DNA of 64,000 bases, taken from an uncultured delta proteobacterium (lineage in GTDB: Bacteria; Desulfobacterota; Desulfobulbia; Desulfobulbales; Desulfurivibrionaceae). The translations under genes were made by a program, and so were the position numbers. Positions 20,165-29,875 of this stretch are shown here, in pieces (within the stretch, counting starts at the first letter, position 1; the number at the start of each line of letters is the position of its first letter). The stretch lies in NCBI GenBank assembly GCA_903869265.1, contig CAIPYE010000017.1, forward strand, positions 62,001-126,000, given 5' to 3'. The notes beneath the pieces are model-generated. The model did not search any database. It saw only the letters and a list, made by a program, of their open reading frames with translations, and was not told where the DNA came from.

Positions 20165-20769
20165 AAATGGCTGGTTTCACCCTTGCCCTGGCGCAATACC
20201 TCCGGCGTATCGCCGATGAGCGACACCACGGATGACGGCTCCGGGTATACCGTGCCGCCGTCGATGATGATATCCACCAGACGACCGAACTGTTCCTCGA
20301 TCTCGAAGGCCTCGCTCAGGGGCGGATCATCCGGGTCCTGGATGGCGCTGGTGTTGAGCATCGGATTGCCCAACGCCTCGATGAGCGCCAGGCAGATGGC
20401 GTTGTCCGGCACCCTGATCCCCACGGTTTTTTGTCGGCTGAGCATGATTTTCGGCACCAGTTTTGCCGCTTGCAGGATAAAGGTGTAGGGTCCGGGCAGA
20501 TCTTTTTTCATGATCCTGTAGCTCATGTTTGAAACATGGCAATAGGTGCTGACGTTTTTGAGGCTTGAGCACATGAAGCTGAAAGGCTGGTGTATCGGCC
20601 TCTTTTTTATTTGATGGATCCGCTTGATCGCCTTTTGATTGAACATGTCGCAGCCGATGCCGTAGACGGTGTCGGTGGGATAGCAGATCACCGCGCCTTT
20701 GCGCAGGGCCTCCGCCGCCTGTTGGATCAGGCGGGGTTGCGGGTTGTCCGGATTGATGTCAAGTATCAC
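20158..20769 (-). CDS. Sua5/YciO/YrdC-family L-threonylcarbamoyladenylate synthase
   Basis: GAVICYPTDTVYGIGCDMFNQKAIKRIHQIKKRP. Confidence 0.92.
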   Translation of the reverse strand: MILDINPDNPQPRLIQQAAEALRKGAVICYPTDTVYGIGCDMFNQKAIKRIHQIKKRPIHQPFSFMCSSLKNVSTYCHVSNMSYRIMKKDLPGPYTFILQAAKLVPKIMLSRQKTVGIRVPDNAICLALIEALGNPMLNTSAIQDPDDPPLSEAFEIEEQFGRLVDIIIDGGTVYPEPSSVVSLIGDTPEVLRQGKGETSHLL

Positions 20770-20886
20770 GCGGCGATCCTTTGTGTGGGATAGGGGGTGG
20801 CGCTAACCCCCTATGAGTATTGGGTATATTGTACGGCACGGTCTGACAAAAGGCAACAGTGAAGCGGTGACAGCAGGGGAAGGATC

Positions 20887-21807
20887 ATGCGCATAGCCTG
20901 CGGTGTGGATATCGGAAGCAACAGCTTCCGCCTGTTGGTGGCAGAGATTGAGCATGGCCGCCTGCGCCCCCTGGCCCACGATCTGGTCACGGTCCGCTTG
21001 GGCGAGGGGCTTGGGAAAAGCGGCCGACTTGCTCCTGCGGCCATGCTTCGAGCCGAAGCGGCCCTGGCCCGGTTTGCCGGGATAATGGCGACCTACCCGT
21101 TACACAGTGTGCGGGCCTGCGCCACACATGCCGTGCGCATGGCTGCCAATCGGGACGAATTTCTCCAGAGGAGTGAGGCGCTGGCCGGCATGAGAATCGA
21201 GGTGCTTTCCGGCGAGGAGGAGGCCTATCTTGCCCTGCTGGGGGTACTGAGTGCCCTGCCGAAAAAACAGCGGCATTATCCCCTGTTGCTTGTGGATATG
21301 GGCGGGGGCAGCACCGAGCTCATCCTCCAGGCCACAGCCGTGAGCGCGTCCAGGGCGATAAGCCTGGCCTTGGGCGCGGTGGGCTTGACCGAGGAATTCG
21401 GTGCGGATTTGGCGTCCATGCGTGCGAAGATCAGAGCGACCTTGGCCCCGGCTCTGCGACGTATCGGCGAGGCGGAGATGCTCGGGCAAGGCTCCCTGCT
21501 GGTGGTATCCGGCGGAACCGCCACCACTCTGGCTGCTCTCGATTTGAGGCTGGACCGCTATGATGCCCAGCAGGTCCAGAATCACCCCTTGAGCCAGGCA
21601 ACGCTGCATCGTCTGATTGCATGGCTGGCCGCTCTTTTGCCAGGGGATCGCAATGGACTCTCCGGCCTGGCCGACGGCCGGGGGGAGATTATCGTGGCCG
21701 GGGCAGTGCTCCTGCAGGAGTTGCAGCAGGCTCTGGCAAGCCCAGTGGTGGTGAGCGATGCCGGGTTGCTGGAGGGCATTCTCCTGAGCGGGGCAACAGG
21801 CGGCTAA
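20887..21807 (+). CDS. Ppx/GppA phosphatase
   Basis: ACGVDIGSNSFRLLVAEI; LLVDMGGGSTELIL. Confidence 0.92.
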   Translation: MRIACGVDIGSNSFRLLVAEIEHGRLRPLAHDLVTVRLGEGLGKSGRLAPAAMLRAEAALARFAGIMATYPLHSVRACATHAVRMAANRDEFLQRSEALAGMRIEVLSGEEEAYLALLGVLSALPKKQRHYPLLLVDMGGGSTELILQATAVSASRAISLALGAVGLTEEFGADLASMRAKIRATLAPALRRIGEAEMLGQGSLLVVSGGTATTLAALDLRLDRYDAQQVQNHPLSQATLHRLIAWLAALLPGDRNGLSGLADGRGEIIVAGAVLLQELQQALASPVVVSDAGLLEGILLSGATGG

Positions 21808-21984
21808 AGGCGCGGGAGATGCGCGCTTCTGCAAACTCGTCATTGACCTTCGGATTGAAAGTTTTTTATAGTGAAGACTCTACGGTTATTTGCCACCCGT
21901 TTTCTGGGTGGCGTTCTAGTATCTCAGATCGCCTTGGCAAGCGAGGCGCATCACCTGCCACACTTTTTTTGAGGGAGTCCGCTG

Positions 21985-23445
21985 ATGTCACTCGAAACAA
22001 TCGAACATGCCTATACCTTTGACGATCTGCTCCTGGTGCCTGCCGCTTCCGAAGTGCTGCCCAACGAGGTGAGCCTGGCGACGATGCTGACCAAGTCGAT
22101 TACCCTGAATATTCCCCTGGTCAGCGCGGCCATGGACACGGTTACCGAGCATCGGGCCGCCATTGCCATGGCCAGGGAGGGCGGGATCGGGATTATCCAT
22201 AAGAACATGGGCGTGGAAGAGCAGGTTCGCGAGGTGCGCAAGGTAAAGAAGTCCGAGTCCGGCATGGTCATCGACCCCATCACGGTGAATGATGCCCAGA
22301 CCGTGCGCGAGGTCAACGAGATCATGCGCAATTACCGGATTTCCGGGGTGCCGGTTCTCCGCGGCACCAAGCTGGTCGGCATTGTCACCAACCGCGACCT
22401 GCGTTTTGTTTCCGACGAGGATTTGCTGGTCCGGGATGTCATGACCAGCAAGAACCTGGTGACCGCCAAGGCCGGCATCACCCTGGAGCAATCCAAGGCG
22501 CTGCTCCACGAGCACCGCATCGAAAAACTCCTGGTGGTGGATGACGAGGGCAATCTTCAGGGACTGATCACCATCAAGGATATTGAAAAGGTGCGGAAGT
22601 ATCCCCATGCTGCCAAGGATGACCTGGGCCGCCTTCGGGTGGGCGCGGCCATTGGCGTGAATTCCTCCCTGGACCATGTGGAAAAATTGATCAGCGTCGG
22701 GGTGGATGTGGTGGTGCTCGACTCCGCCCACGGGCATTCCCGGAACATCCTAACTGCCCTGACCCGGATCAAGGACGCCTTTCCGGAGCTCCAGATCATC
22801 GCCGGAAACGTGGCCACGGCGGAAGGGGCCGAGGCCCTGATCCGGGCCGGAGCCGACTGCGTCAAGGTCGGGGTGGGGCCGGGCTCCATCTGCACCACCC
22901 GCATCGTGGCCGGGGTCGGCGTGCCGCAGATGACCGCGATCCATAACTGCTCCAAGGCTGCGGATAAATTCGGCGTGCCGGTGATTGCCGACGGCGGGAT
23001 CAAGTACTCCGGCGAGATCGCCAAGGCCATCGGCATCGGGGCCAGGGTGGTGATGATCGGCAGCCTCTTTGCCGGCACCGATGAATCGCCCGGCGAGACC
23101 TTTTTGTACCAGGGCAGAACCTACAAGGGCTACCGGGGCATGGGCTCGCTCGGTGCCATGAAGGATGGCTCCAGCGACCGCTACTTCCAGGAAGGGGTGG
23201 AAAGCCAGGCCAAATACGTGCCCGAGGGCATCGAAGGCAAGGTGCCCTACCGGGGGCCGCTCTCCGATATGATCTACCAGCTCATGGGCGGTCTGCGTTC
23301 CGGCATGGGCTATCTCGGCGCGGCCACCATCGAGGAGTTGCGCCAGAAGGCGAAGTTTGTCAAGATCACCGCCGCAGGCCTCAAGGAAAGCCATGTCCAC
23401 GACGTGATCATCACCAAAGAGGCCCCGAATTACCGGTTGGGCTAA
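21985..23445 (+). CDS. guaB: Inosine-5'-monophosphate dehydrogenase
   Basis: [19 protein letters not shown] region, [20 protein letters not shown]. Confidence 0.97.
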   Translation: MSLETIEHAYTFDDLLLVPAASEVLPNEVSLATMLTKSITLNIPLVSAAMDTVTEHRAAIAMAREGGIGIIHKNMGVEEQVREVRKVKKSESGMVIDPITVNDAQTVREVNEIMRNYRISGVPVLRGTKLVGIVTNRDLRFVSDEDLLVRDVMTSKNLVTAKAGITLEQSKALLHEHRIEKLLVVDDEGNLQGLITIKDIEKVRKYPHAAKDDLGRLRVGAAIGVNSSLDHVEKLISVGVDVVVLDSAHGHSRNILTALTRIKDAFPELQIIAGNVATAEGAEALIRAGADCVKVGVGPGSICTTRIVAGVGVPQMTAIHNCSKAADKFGVPVIADGGIKYSGEIAKAIGIGARVVMIGSLFAGTDESPGETFLYQGRTYKGYRGMGSLGAMKDGSSDRYFQEGVESQAKYVPEGIEGKVPYRGPLSDMIYQLMGGLRSGMGYLGAATIEELRQKAKFVKITAAGLKESHVHDVIITKEAPNYRLG

Positions 23446-23454
23446 CAATAGAAG

Positions 23455-23509
23455 TGTAACTGTCCAGCAGCGAAGCGGCGAAGCAGATGTGGCCTGCTGG
23501 ACAGTTACA
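23455..23509. repeat. Perfect 16-bp inverted repeat; short copy of dispersed repeat family 1
   Basis: TGTAACTGTCCAGCAG ... CTGCTGGACAGTTACA between guaB and guaA. Confidence 0.9.
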
Positions 23510-23561
23510 GAGAGAAGTATGGGGTTAGAATTTTTCTGACTCCTTCAGCAAAGGTAAAACA

Positions 23562-25133
23562 ATGGATATCCACAGCGAAAAGATTCTGATTCTTGATTTC
23601 GGCTCCCAGTACACCCAGCTCATTGCCCGCCGGGTGCGGGAGGCTGGGGTGTATTGCGAACTCCATCCCTGGGACATGACCTCAGAGGAAATCAAGGCTT
23701 TTGGCCCCAAGGGGATCATCCTCTCGGGCGGGCCACAATCGGTGCACGAGGCCGAGACCCCCCGCGCCGCCGAAGCGGTGTTTACTCTGGGCGTGCCGGT
23801 GCTCGGCATCTGTTACGGCCAGCAGACTATGGCGGCTCAGTTGGGCGGCGAGGTGGAACCTTCCGCCCACCGCGAGTATGGCTATGCCCAAGTGCGAGCC
23901 CGCAACCACTCCAAGCTGCTCGCCGACATTGAGGACCACGCCAGTCCCGAGGGCTACGGGTTGCTCGACGTCTGGATGAGCCATGGCGACCGGGTCAACA
24001 AGCTGCCCCAGGGTTTCGTGGTCATCTGCGAGACCGACAGCGCGCCCATGGCCGGCATGGCCGACGAGTCCCGCCGTTTCTATGGCCTCCAGTTTCATCC
24101 GGAGGTGACCCATACCCGCCAGGGCCAGCGGATTATCGAGCGCTTTGCCCACGAGATTTGCGGCTGCGGACGTCTGTGGACGTCGAGCAATATCATTGAC
24201 AATGCCATCAAGCAGATTCGCAGCCAGGTGGGCACAGATGAGGTTTTGCTGGGGCTTTCCGGAGGGGTTGATTCCTCGGTGGTCGCGGCTATGCTGCACC
24301 GGGCCATCACCACCCAGCTCACCTGTGTCTTCGTGGATAACGGGCTGCTGCGGCTGCATGAGGGCGATCAGGTCATGACCACCTTTGCCAGGCACATGGG
24401 GGTCAAGGTGCTGCGGGTGGACGCGGAGCAACGGTTTCTCGATGGGCTCAAGGGCGTGGAAGACCCGGAGCAAAAGCGCAAGATCATCGGCAACACCTTT
24501 ATCGAGGTCTTCGAGGAGGAGGCGGAAAAACTCGCCAACGCCAAATGGCTGGCCCAGGGCACCATTTATCCCGATGTCATTGAGTCGGCCGGGGCCAAAA
24601 GCGGCAAGGCCAAGGTGATCAAGAGCCACCATAACGTGGGCGGGTTGCCCGAGCACATGAAGCTTGGCCTGGTGGAGCCCCTGCGCGAGCTGTTCAAGGA
24701 CGAGGTCCGCGTCATCGGGGTCGAACTTGGGTTGCCCTATGAGATGGTCTACCGGCATCCCTTCCCCGGACCCGGCCTCGGGGTGCGCATCCTGGGCGAG
24801 GTGCGCAAGGATTATGCCGACACCCTGCGCTTGGCCGATGAGATTTTTATCGAAGAGTTGCGCAAGAACGAGCTCTACGACAAGGTCTCCCAGGCCTTCA
24901 CCGTGTTTCTTCCGGTGAAGTCGGTGGGTGTGGTCGGCGACAACCGCCAGTACGCCCATGTGGTTGCCCTGCGGGCCGTGGAGACCGTGGATTTCATGAC
25001 CGCCCGGTGGGCGCATCTTCCCTATGATTTCCTCGATCATGTCTCACGGCGGATTGTCAACGAGGTGCGCGGCATTTCCCGGGTGGTCTACGACATCACC
25101 GGCAAGCCGCCGGGAACCATCGAATGGGAATAG
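23562..25133 (+). CDS. guaA: GMP synthase (glutamine-hydrolysing)
   Basis: [39 protein letters not shown], ends GTIEWE. Confidence 0.98.
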   Translation: MDIHSEKILILDFGSQYTQLIARRVREAGVYCELHPWDMTSEEIKAFGPKGIILSGGPQSVHEAETPRAAEAVFTLGVPVLGICYGQQTMAAQLGGEVEPSAHREYGYAQVRARNHSKLLADIEDHASPEGYGLLDVWMSHGDRVNKLPQGFVVICETDSAPMAGMADESRRFYGLQFHPEVTHTRQGQRIIERFAHEICGCGRLWTSSNIIDNAIKQIRSQVGTDEVLLGLSGGVDSSVVAAMLHRAITTQLTCVFVDNGLLRLHEGDQVMTTFARHMGVKVLRVDAEQRFLDGLKGVEDPEQKRKIIGNTFIEVFEEEAEKLANAKWLAQGTIYPDVIESAGAKSGKAKVIKSHHNVGGLPEHMKLGLVEPLRELFKDEVRVIGVELGLPYEMVYRHPFPGPGLGVRILGEVRKDYADTLRLADEIFIEELRKNELYDKVSQAFTVFLPVKSVGVVGDNRQYAHVVALRAVETVDFMTARWAHLPYDFLDHVSRRIVNEVRGISRVVYDITGKPPGTIEWE

Positions 25134-25247
25134 CCCCAGTTGCCGCTTTGCCCAGCCGGTTTTTTTATGATACCATGCAAGGTGAGCTGATTTTCTGCCG
25201 GAAACCAACTTGTTGTCCGACAAATCTCTAAGGAGAAAGGGGCTGCC

Positions 25248-26507
25248 GTGAAGGGTGGACAGAAAGAGATGCGGGATCTGGAGCTGGCCAACCGGCTCCT
25301 GGACAGTTTTTCCCAGATTGCCGAGGTGATCAACACCCGGAACCTTGACTATTCTGCGCGTCTGAGCCGGATACTCGAGGTTATCCTCGAGTATCTTGGG
25401 GTGGAGCAAGGCTCCCTCATGGTGCTTGAACGGAAAAAATATCTGGTGGTTCGGGCGGCAAGCCGGGCCGAGCTCATCGGCCACGAGCAGGCCATTGACG
25501 ATGAGCGTTCCGTGGCCTCCTGGGTGTCCAGGCACCAGGAACCCCTCTTTATCAAGGATATTTCCACGGATAAACGCTTTGGCGGACAAGGCCGCAGCAG
25601 CTACAGGCGCAATTCGCTGCTCTCCATGCCGATCCTCCATAAGGGCAAGGTGCTTGGCGTCATCAATGTGACCGACAAGATCGGGGATCGGGATCTTCTC
25701 AAGGAAGACATCACCCGTCTTTTCGATTTCAGCAGCGTCATCCTCTCCCTGCTTGTCCAGGAAAATCTGCAGCAGAATCTCCGTCGGCAGCAGCGTATCC
25801 TCCGGGAGCGCAATCAGGAGCTGCGGCATCAGGAGACCTTGCGCGCCGAACTTTCCCGCATGCTGATCCACGACCTCAAGGGACCGCTTTCCGAGGTGGT
25901 GGCCAATCTCGATATCCTGTCCTACTCCGTTGCCGAGGAAAATCGGGAATTTCTGGAGTCGGCCCAGATGGGGTGCGACCGGGCGGTGCGCATGGTTTCA
26001 AATCTGGTGACCATCGGCAAGATCGAAGACGGCAAGCTCACCCCCATCAAAGAGGTTGTCGCGCCCGGCCCCATGCTGGCCGAATGCTTGAGCAGCATCA
26101 AGGGCATGGCCAGGATCAAGAATGTGGAGTTGGTTCTGGAGGTGGAGGCGGAGCTGCCGCAGATTGCCCTGGACCGGAGCCTCATTCTGCGGGTGCTGCA
26201 GAACCTGCTCACCAATGCCCTGGGTTATTGCGCGGCCAACACCACGATTCGTTTTGGTTGTCGGCCGGTACCCGGCAAAAAGCGGCTGGAATTTTATGTG
26301 CAAGACCAAGGCCCTGGAATCCCCGCGTCGAAGCACCGCATCATTTTTGAGAAGTACGCCCGAATTTCCGACAAGCAGGATGCTTTGGTCGGCACCGGCC
26401 TTGGCCTCTATTTCTGTCGGCTGGCCGTGGAGATTCACCGGGGCAGGATCGGCGTCGAGAGCGAACCTGGGCAAGGTTCCCGTTTTTATTTCAGCTTGCC
26501 TCTGTAA
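25248..26507 (+). CDS. Cytoplasmic GAF-domain sensor histidine kinase
   Basis: GAF-like N-terminus; MLIHDLKGPLSEV H-box; NLLTNAL N-box; GTGLGLYFCRL G-box. Confidence 0.9.
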   Translation: MKGGQKEMRDLELANRLLDSFSQIAEVINTRNLDYSARLSRILEVILEYLGVEQGSLMVLERKKYLVVRAASRAELIGHEQAIDDERSVASWVSRHQEPLFIKDISTDKRFGGQGRSSYRRNSLLSMPILHKGKVLGVINVTDKIGDRDLLKEDITRLFDFSSVILSLLVQENLQQNLRRQQRILRERNQELRHQETLRAELSRMLIHDLKGPLSEVVANLDILSYSVAEENREFLESAQMGCDRAVRMVSNLVTIGKIEDGKLTPIKEVVAPGPMLAECLSSIKGMARIKNVELVLEVEAELPQIALDRSLILRVLQNLLTNALGYCAANTTIRFGCRPVPGKKRLEFYVQDQGPGIPASKHRIIFEKYARISDKQDALVGTGLGLYFCRLAVEIHRGRIGVESEPGQGSRFYFSLPL

Positions 26508-26546
26508 TGCAGAGCTGACAGCTTTCAGCAAAGGGAAGAAAGTAGA

Positions 26547-27710
26547 ATGAAGCTCAAAGCCCCAAAAGACATGGTTTTTCTTATCGTGGACGACATCGAC
26601 AACATGCGTCGATCCATCAAGGCCATGCTGAAGCTGGTCCAGTTCGGCAAGGAGTTTTACGAGGCGGCCAATGGCCGGGATGCCTGGAAGCTTCTCCAGG
26701 ATGAGAATATCGGTATCGATTTTATTATCTGCGATTACAACATGCCCTATATGTCCGGCACCGAGTTGCTGGGGTTGATCCGCACTGCCAAAAAGTTGCG
26801 CGATATCCCCTTTCTCATGGTCACTGCGGAAGCCAACATGGATATTGTCGCCGAAGCGGCCGAGCAGGATGTTGACGCATACATGACCAAGCCTTTTGTC
26901 ACCGCGACCCTGGAGCAGAAGGTCAACGAGCTTTTGGGCCAGCTCAGTAACCCAACGCCTTTCAACCAGCTTTTGCTGCAGGCGCGCACCCTTGATGAAA
27001 AGGGCGATCTTGACGGTGCCATTGGCGCAGCCACGGAGGCGGCCAAGCTCAATGACCGGTCTTCAAAGCCCTACCGGGAGTTGGGGAGACTCTTCGGGAA
27101 AAAAGGCGACCTGAAAAAAGCCCAGCTCTGCTATGAAAAAGCCGTGGAGATCAACCGGCTTGATGTCAGTTCCTACCATGCTCTGGGCCAGATTTATTTC
27201 CGTCAGGGCAAGATGGATATGGCCCTGGAAAACTTCGACCGAGCCATGGAGATCAGCCCCAGGCATGCGGACCGGGCCATGAATTTTGCCAAGTTGCTTA
27301 TTAAGAAAAAAATGCTGCCCGAGGCGGAAAAAGTCCTGCGTCTGGTGTTGAAAACAAAGAGCAACGATATCGACTTCAAGGAAGATATTGCCGACACCTG
27401 CAATAGCTGCGGTCTGGGGGATCTGGCAGTCAAATCCTACCGCGAGGTGCTGAAGGCAGACCCGGAACGCATCTATCTGCACAAAAAAATCGGCATGGCC
27501 CTGTATACTGCGGGCGATCCCAACGAAGCGGTCAAGATGCTGGAAAAGGCGGCGGAGAAAACCTCCGAGGACATCGAGCTTTTTCTCGCCTTGGGCAAAG
27601 CCTATTATGCCATGAAATTTCCAGTGCGGGCCGACCAGTGGGTTTCGAAGGTGCTCCGGATTGATCCCGGACACAAGGAAGCCCGCGCCATCCTGGACAA
27701 GTGTCTGTAG
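26547..27710 (+). CDS. Response regulator with TPR repeats
   Basis: FLIVDDIDNMRRSIKAML...DFIICDYNMPYMSG...YMTKPF then TPR units. Confidence 0.9.
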   Translation: MKLKAPKDMVFLIVDDIDNMRRSIKAMLKLVQFGKEFYEAANGRDAWKLLQDENIGIDFIICDYNMPYMSGTELLGLIRTAKKLRDIPFLMVTAEANMDIVAEAAEQDVDAYMTKPFVTATLEQKVNELLGQLSNPTPFNQLLLQARTLDEKGDLDGAIGAATEAAKLNDRSSKPYRELGRLFGKKGDLKKAQLCYEKAVEINRLDVSSYHALGQIYFRQGKMDMALENFDRAMEISPRHADRAMNFAKLLIKKKMLPEAEKVLRLVLKTKSNDIDFKEDIADTCNSCGLGDLAVKSYREVLKADPERIYLHKKIGMALYTAGDPNEAVKMLEKAAEKTSEDIELFLALGKAYYAMKFPVRADQWVSKVLRIDPGHKEARAILDKCL

Positions 27711-27752
27711 GCCAAGGGCGGACGTTTTTCGACAAGGACAGGCTATTTCTCC

Positions 27753-29846
27753 ATGGCAGCAGAATTCACTTTTCTTCTTGCGCTACAGGCTCTTAACTCC
27801 CAGGGACAGGCTATCCTGGGGGAGAACTGGGCGGATTTTCTTTTGGACCTGCGGCAGGCTCTTGCCGTAAAGGGGAAAGAAGATCCGGCCAGCACGGAGG
27901 ATCTGCTGCTTTTCCATTTTGCGCAACCGGACATCGCCTGTGTTACGTTACAGGAAAGTCTGGCCCGATTGAAAAAAGCGTATGAGTGGAAGAAGAATGT
28001 CGGCCCCCTGCCCCTGCACATTCTTCTGCATCTTGAAAAAGAGGGAGACCCTCCCGGCCCAGCGCATGACGTCGCGGCAAGCTTCTGGGATATGCTCCAG
28101 CACGAGCAGCCCTATGTAACCCGGCCCTTGAAGCAGCAGTGGACGGAAAGCCAGGCTGGTAACAATGCATTGCCCCACACCTTTGCCGAGGCTGGCAACG
28201 GCTTGTATCTTCTTTCCTTCTCCGTTCCGGAAATTCCGCGCGCCGAGATTTTCCCCCACCGCGCCCTTCCCCTTGCCGGACAGCTTTCCCCCTGTTTTTA
28301 TTGCGGCATGACCATCCACAAACCGGCGGACTGCCCTGCAAAAATGTTGACCATGGCCACCCAGGGGATTTCCCTGGCCGGGCATCTGCCTCTGCAAACA
28401 TTGAGCGAACTGTTTGGCAAGGCCATGGCCACTCAAGAAAAATTGGCCAACATGATGGCGGCCGGCCTTGCCGTGTCCCAGATTCGTCAGAGTCCTCTTC
28501 TTCAAGTGTATCTTGCCTATTTTGACCTGAATCTGGTCTGCCAGCCCAGGTTTTTGTGGAACATCGCCTTTAACAGCAATGCCAAATGGGAGGAATTGAT
28601 CAAGCCGGAAACGGTCTCGGTGGACAGCCACAGCCTGCATCTGGGCCTTGATTGTCTGCGGGTGGGCCAGTATGCCCAGGCCGAGGACTTCTTTGTCGAG
28701 GAAAGCAGGCGGCCAAAGGGAAAGCAGTTTTATGCCACAATCGGTCGGGCCTTTGTCGCCCTGGAACTCGGGCGGGACAACGATCTGGAGCATTTTCTGG
28801 AACACGCCGCAGGGATAGCGAATTCCGACAAGGAAAAGATCTATATCGCCCTGTTGCAGTCCAGGTATTATGCCCTCCACGATGATCACTGGAAGGCGGG
28901 ACACGCTCTGGACAATGTTTTCAGTCTGCGTCGGGATCTTGCCGAGGCCTTGTACCGGCAGGTCCAGCTCATGGTCCAGGGGGATATGGGAGAGAAAGGC
29001 ATCCGGCAGCTCCGAAACCTGGTTGCCGACCACAAAGAGCTGTTCCTGACCGCGCTCATGGACCCGCAACTGCTTGCCGTTGCCGGGCAGGTTGAGGATC
29101 TCCTCGCTGTCCGGTTACAGGTCCAGCGACAGGAGGCGGAAGAAAACCTGGTGACGGCCCAGACGGTCTGCCAGGATTTACAGACCTGGTTTACCGAGGA
29201 TGAACGTCCGGCGGCGTTGTTGACCGACCTTGCCGGCCTTGAGAAGCAGTTTGCCCAGGGCAGTTATTATGACTTTCTTGAGGTGGCGTACAAGGCCCAG
29301 GCGTTGTCGCACGCCTGCTACCGATTGCAGGAAAACGCCCTTGATGCCATGAAGGCCGATATCGCCCGGATGCTGGCGACCTGGGAGGCTTTCCGGCGAT
29401 ACTGGCAGGATTATCCCTACCAATCTTTTTTTGAAAATTTTCAGAAAATTCTCCAGGCGGTTCGGGAAAATATGACTGCAATAGAAGGTCTTGCCAAGCA
29501 GAACATGCATGGCCACCTCTACCATGCTGTGCAAGAGATGCTGGTCCAGGTTCGGGAGGGTTGCGACGCCTTGAAAACGCTCTCTGCGAGGATGGACTGG
29601 GTAAGAAGGTTGTGTGACGGGGCAAAGCTGTTTGCCCGGAGATTGCTCATTACCGAGGTTGTTCTTCTGGGTGCAGGAGCCTTGCTCTTTCCCCTCCTGG
29701 CTTTTTGGCTGACTGAAGACTCCGGCGGGATGATCGGTCTGCTTACGAATTCGTGGCTGCAGAAACAGGCACTGCTCATTGTCACCCTGTTTGTCGCGCC
29801 GTTGTTCGCTTTGGGCCGGACGCTTTGGGAGATGATGGAAGCCTAG
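27753..29846 (+). CDS. Uncharacterized 697-aa protein: CCHC zinc-knuckle motif, TPR-like helices, C-terminal TM segments
   Basis: CFYCGMTIHKPADC (C-X2-C-X4-H-X4-C); hydrophobic C-terminal helices LLITEVVLLGAGALLFPLLAFWL and ALLIVTLFVAPLFAL. Confidence 0.72.
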   Translation: MAAEFTFLLALQALNSQGQAILGENWADFLLDLRQALAVKGKEDPASTEDLLLFHFAQPDIACVTLQESLARLKKAYEWKKNVGPLPLHILLHLEKEGDPPGPAHDVAASFWDMLQHEQPYVTRPLKQQWTESQAGNNALPHTFAEAGNGLYLLSFSVPEIPRAEIFPHRALPLAGQLSPCFYCGMTIHKPADCPAKMLTMATQGISLAGHLPLQTLSELFGKAMATQEKLANMMAAGLAVSQIRQSPLLQVYLAYFDLNLVCQPRFLWNIAFNSNAKWEELIKPETVSVDSHSLHLGLDCLRVGQYAQAEDFFVEESRRPKGKQFYATIGRAFVALELGRDNDLEHFLEHAAGIANSDKEKIYIALLQSRYYALHDDHWKAGHALDNVFSLRRDLAEALYRQVQLMVQGDMGEKGIRQLRNLVADHKELFLTALMDPQLLAVAGQVEDLLAVRLQVQRQEAEENLVTAQTVCQDLQTWFTEDERPAALLTDLAGLEKQFAQGSYYDFLEVAYKAQALSHACYRLQENALDAMKADIARMLATWEAFRRYWQDYPYQSFFENFQKILQAVRENMTAIEGLAKQNMHGHLYHAVQEMLVQVREGCDALKTLSARMDWVRRLCDGAKLFARRLLITEVVLLGAGALLFPLLAFWLTEDSGGMIGLLTNSWLQKQALLIVTLFVAPLFALGRTLWEMMEA

Positions 29847-29875
29847 CAGTATCCGCATGAGGTCCTTGCAAACGT

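Noticed and set aside
23682-25040. 452-aa minus-strand ORF
   Set aside because: Antisense to guaA, which has unmistakable motifs
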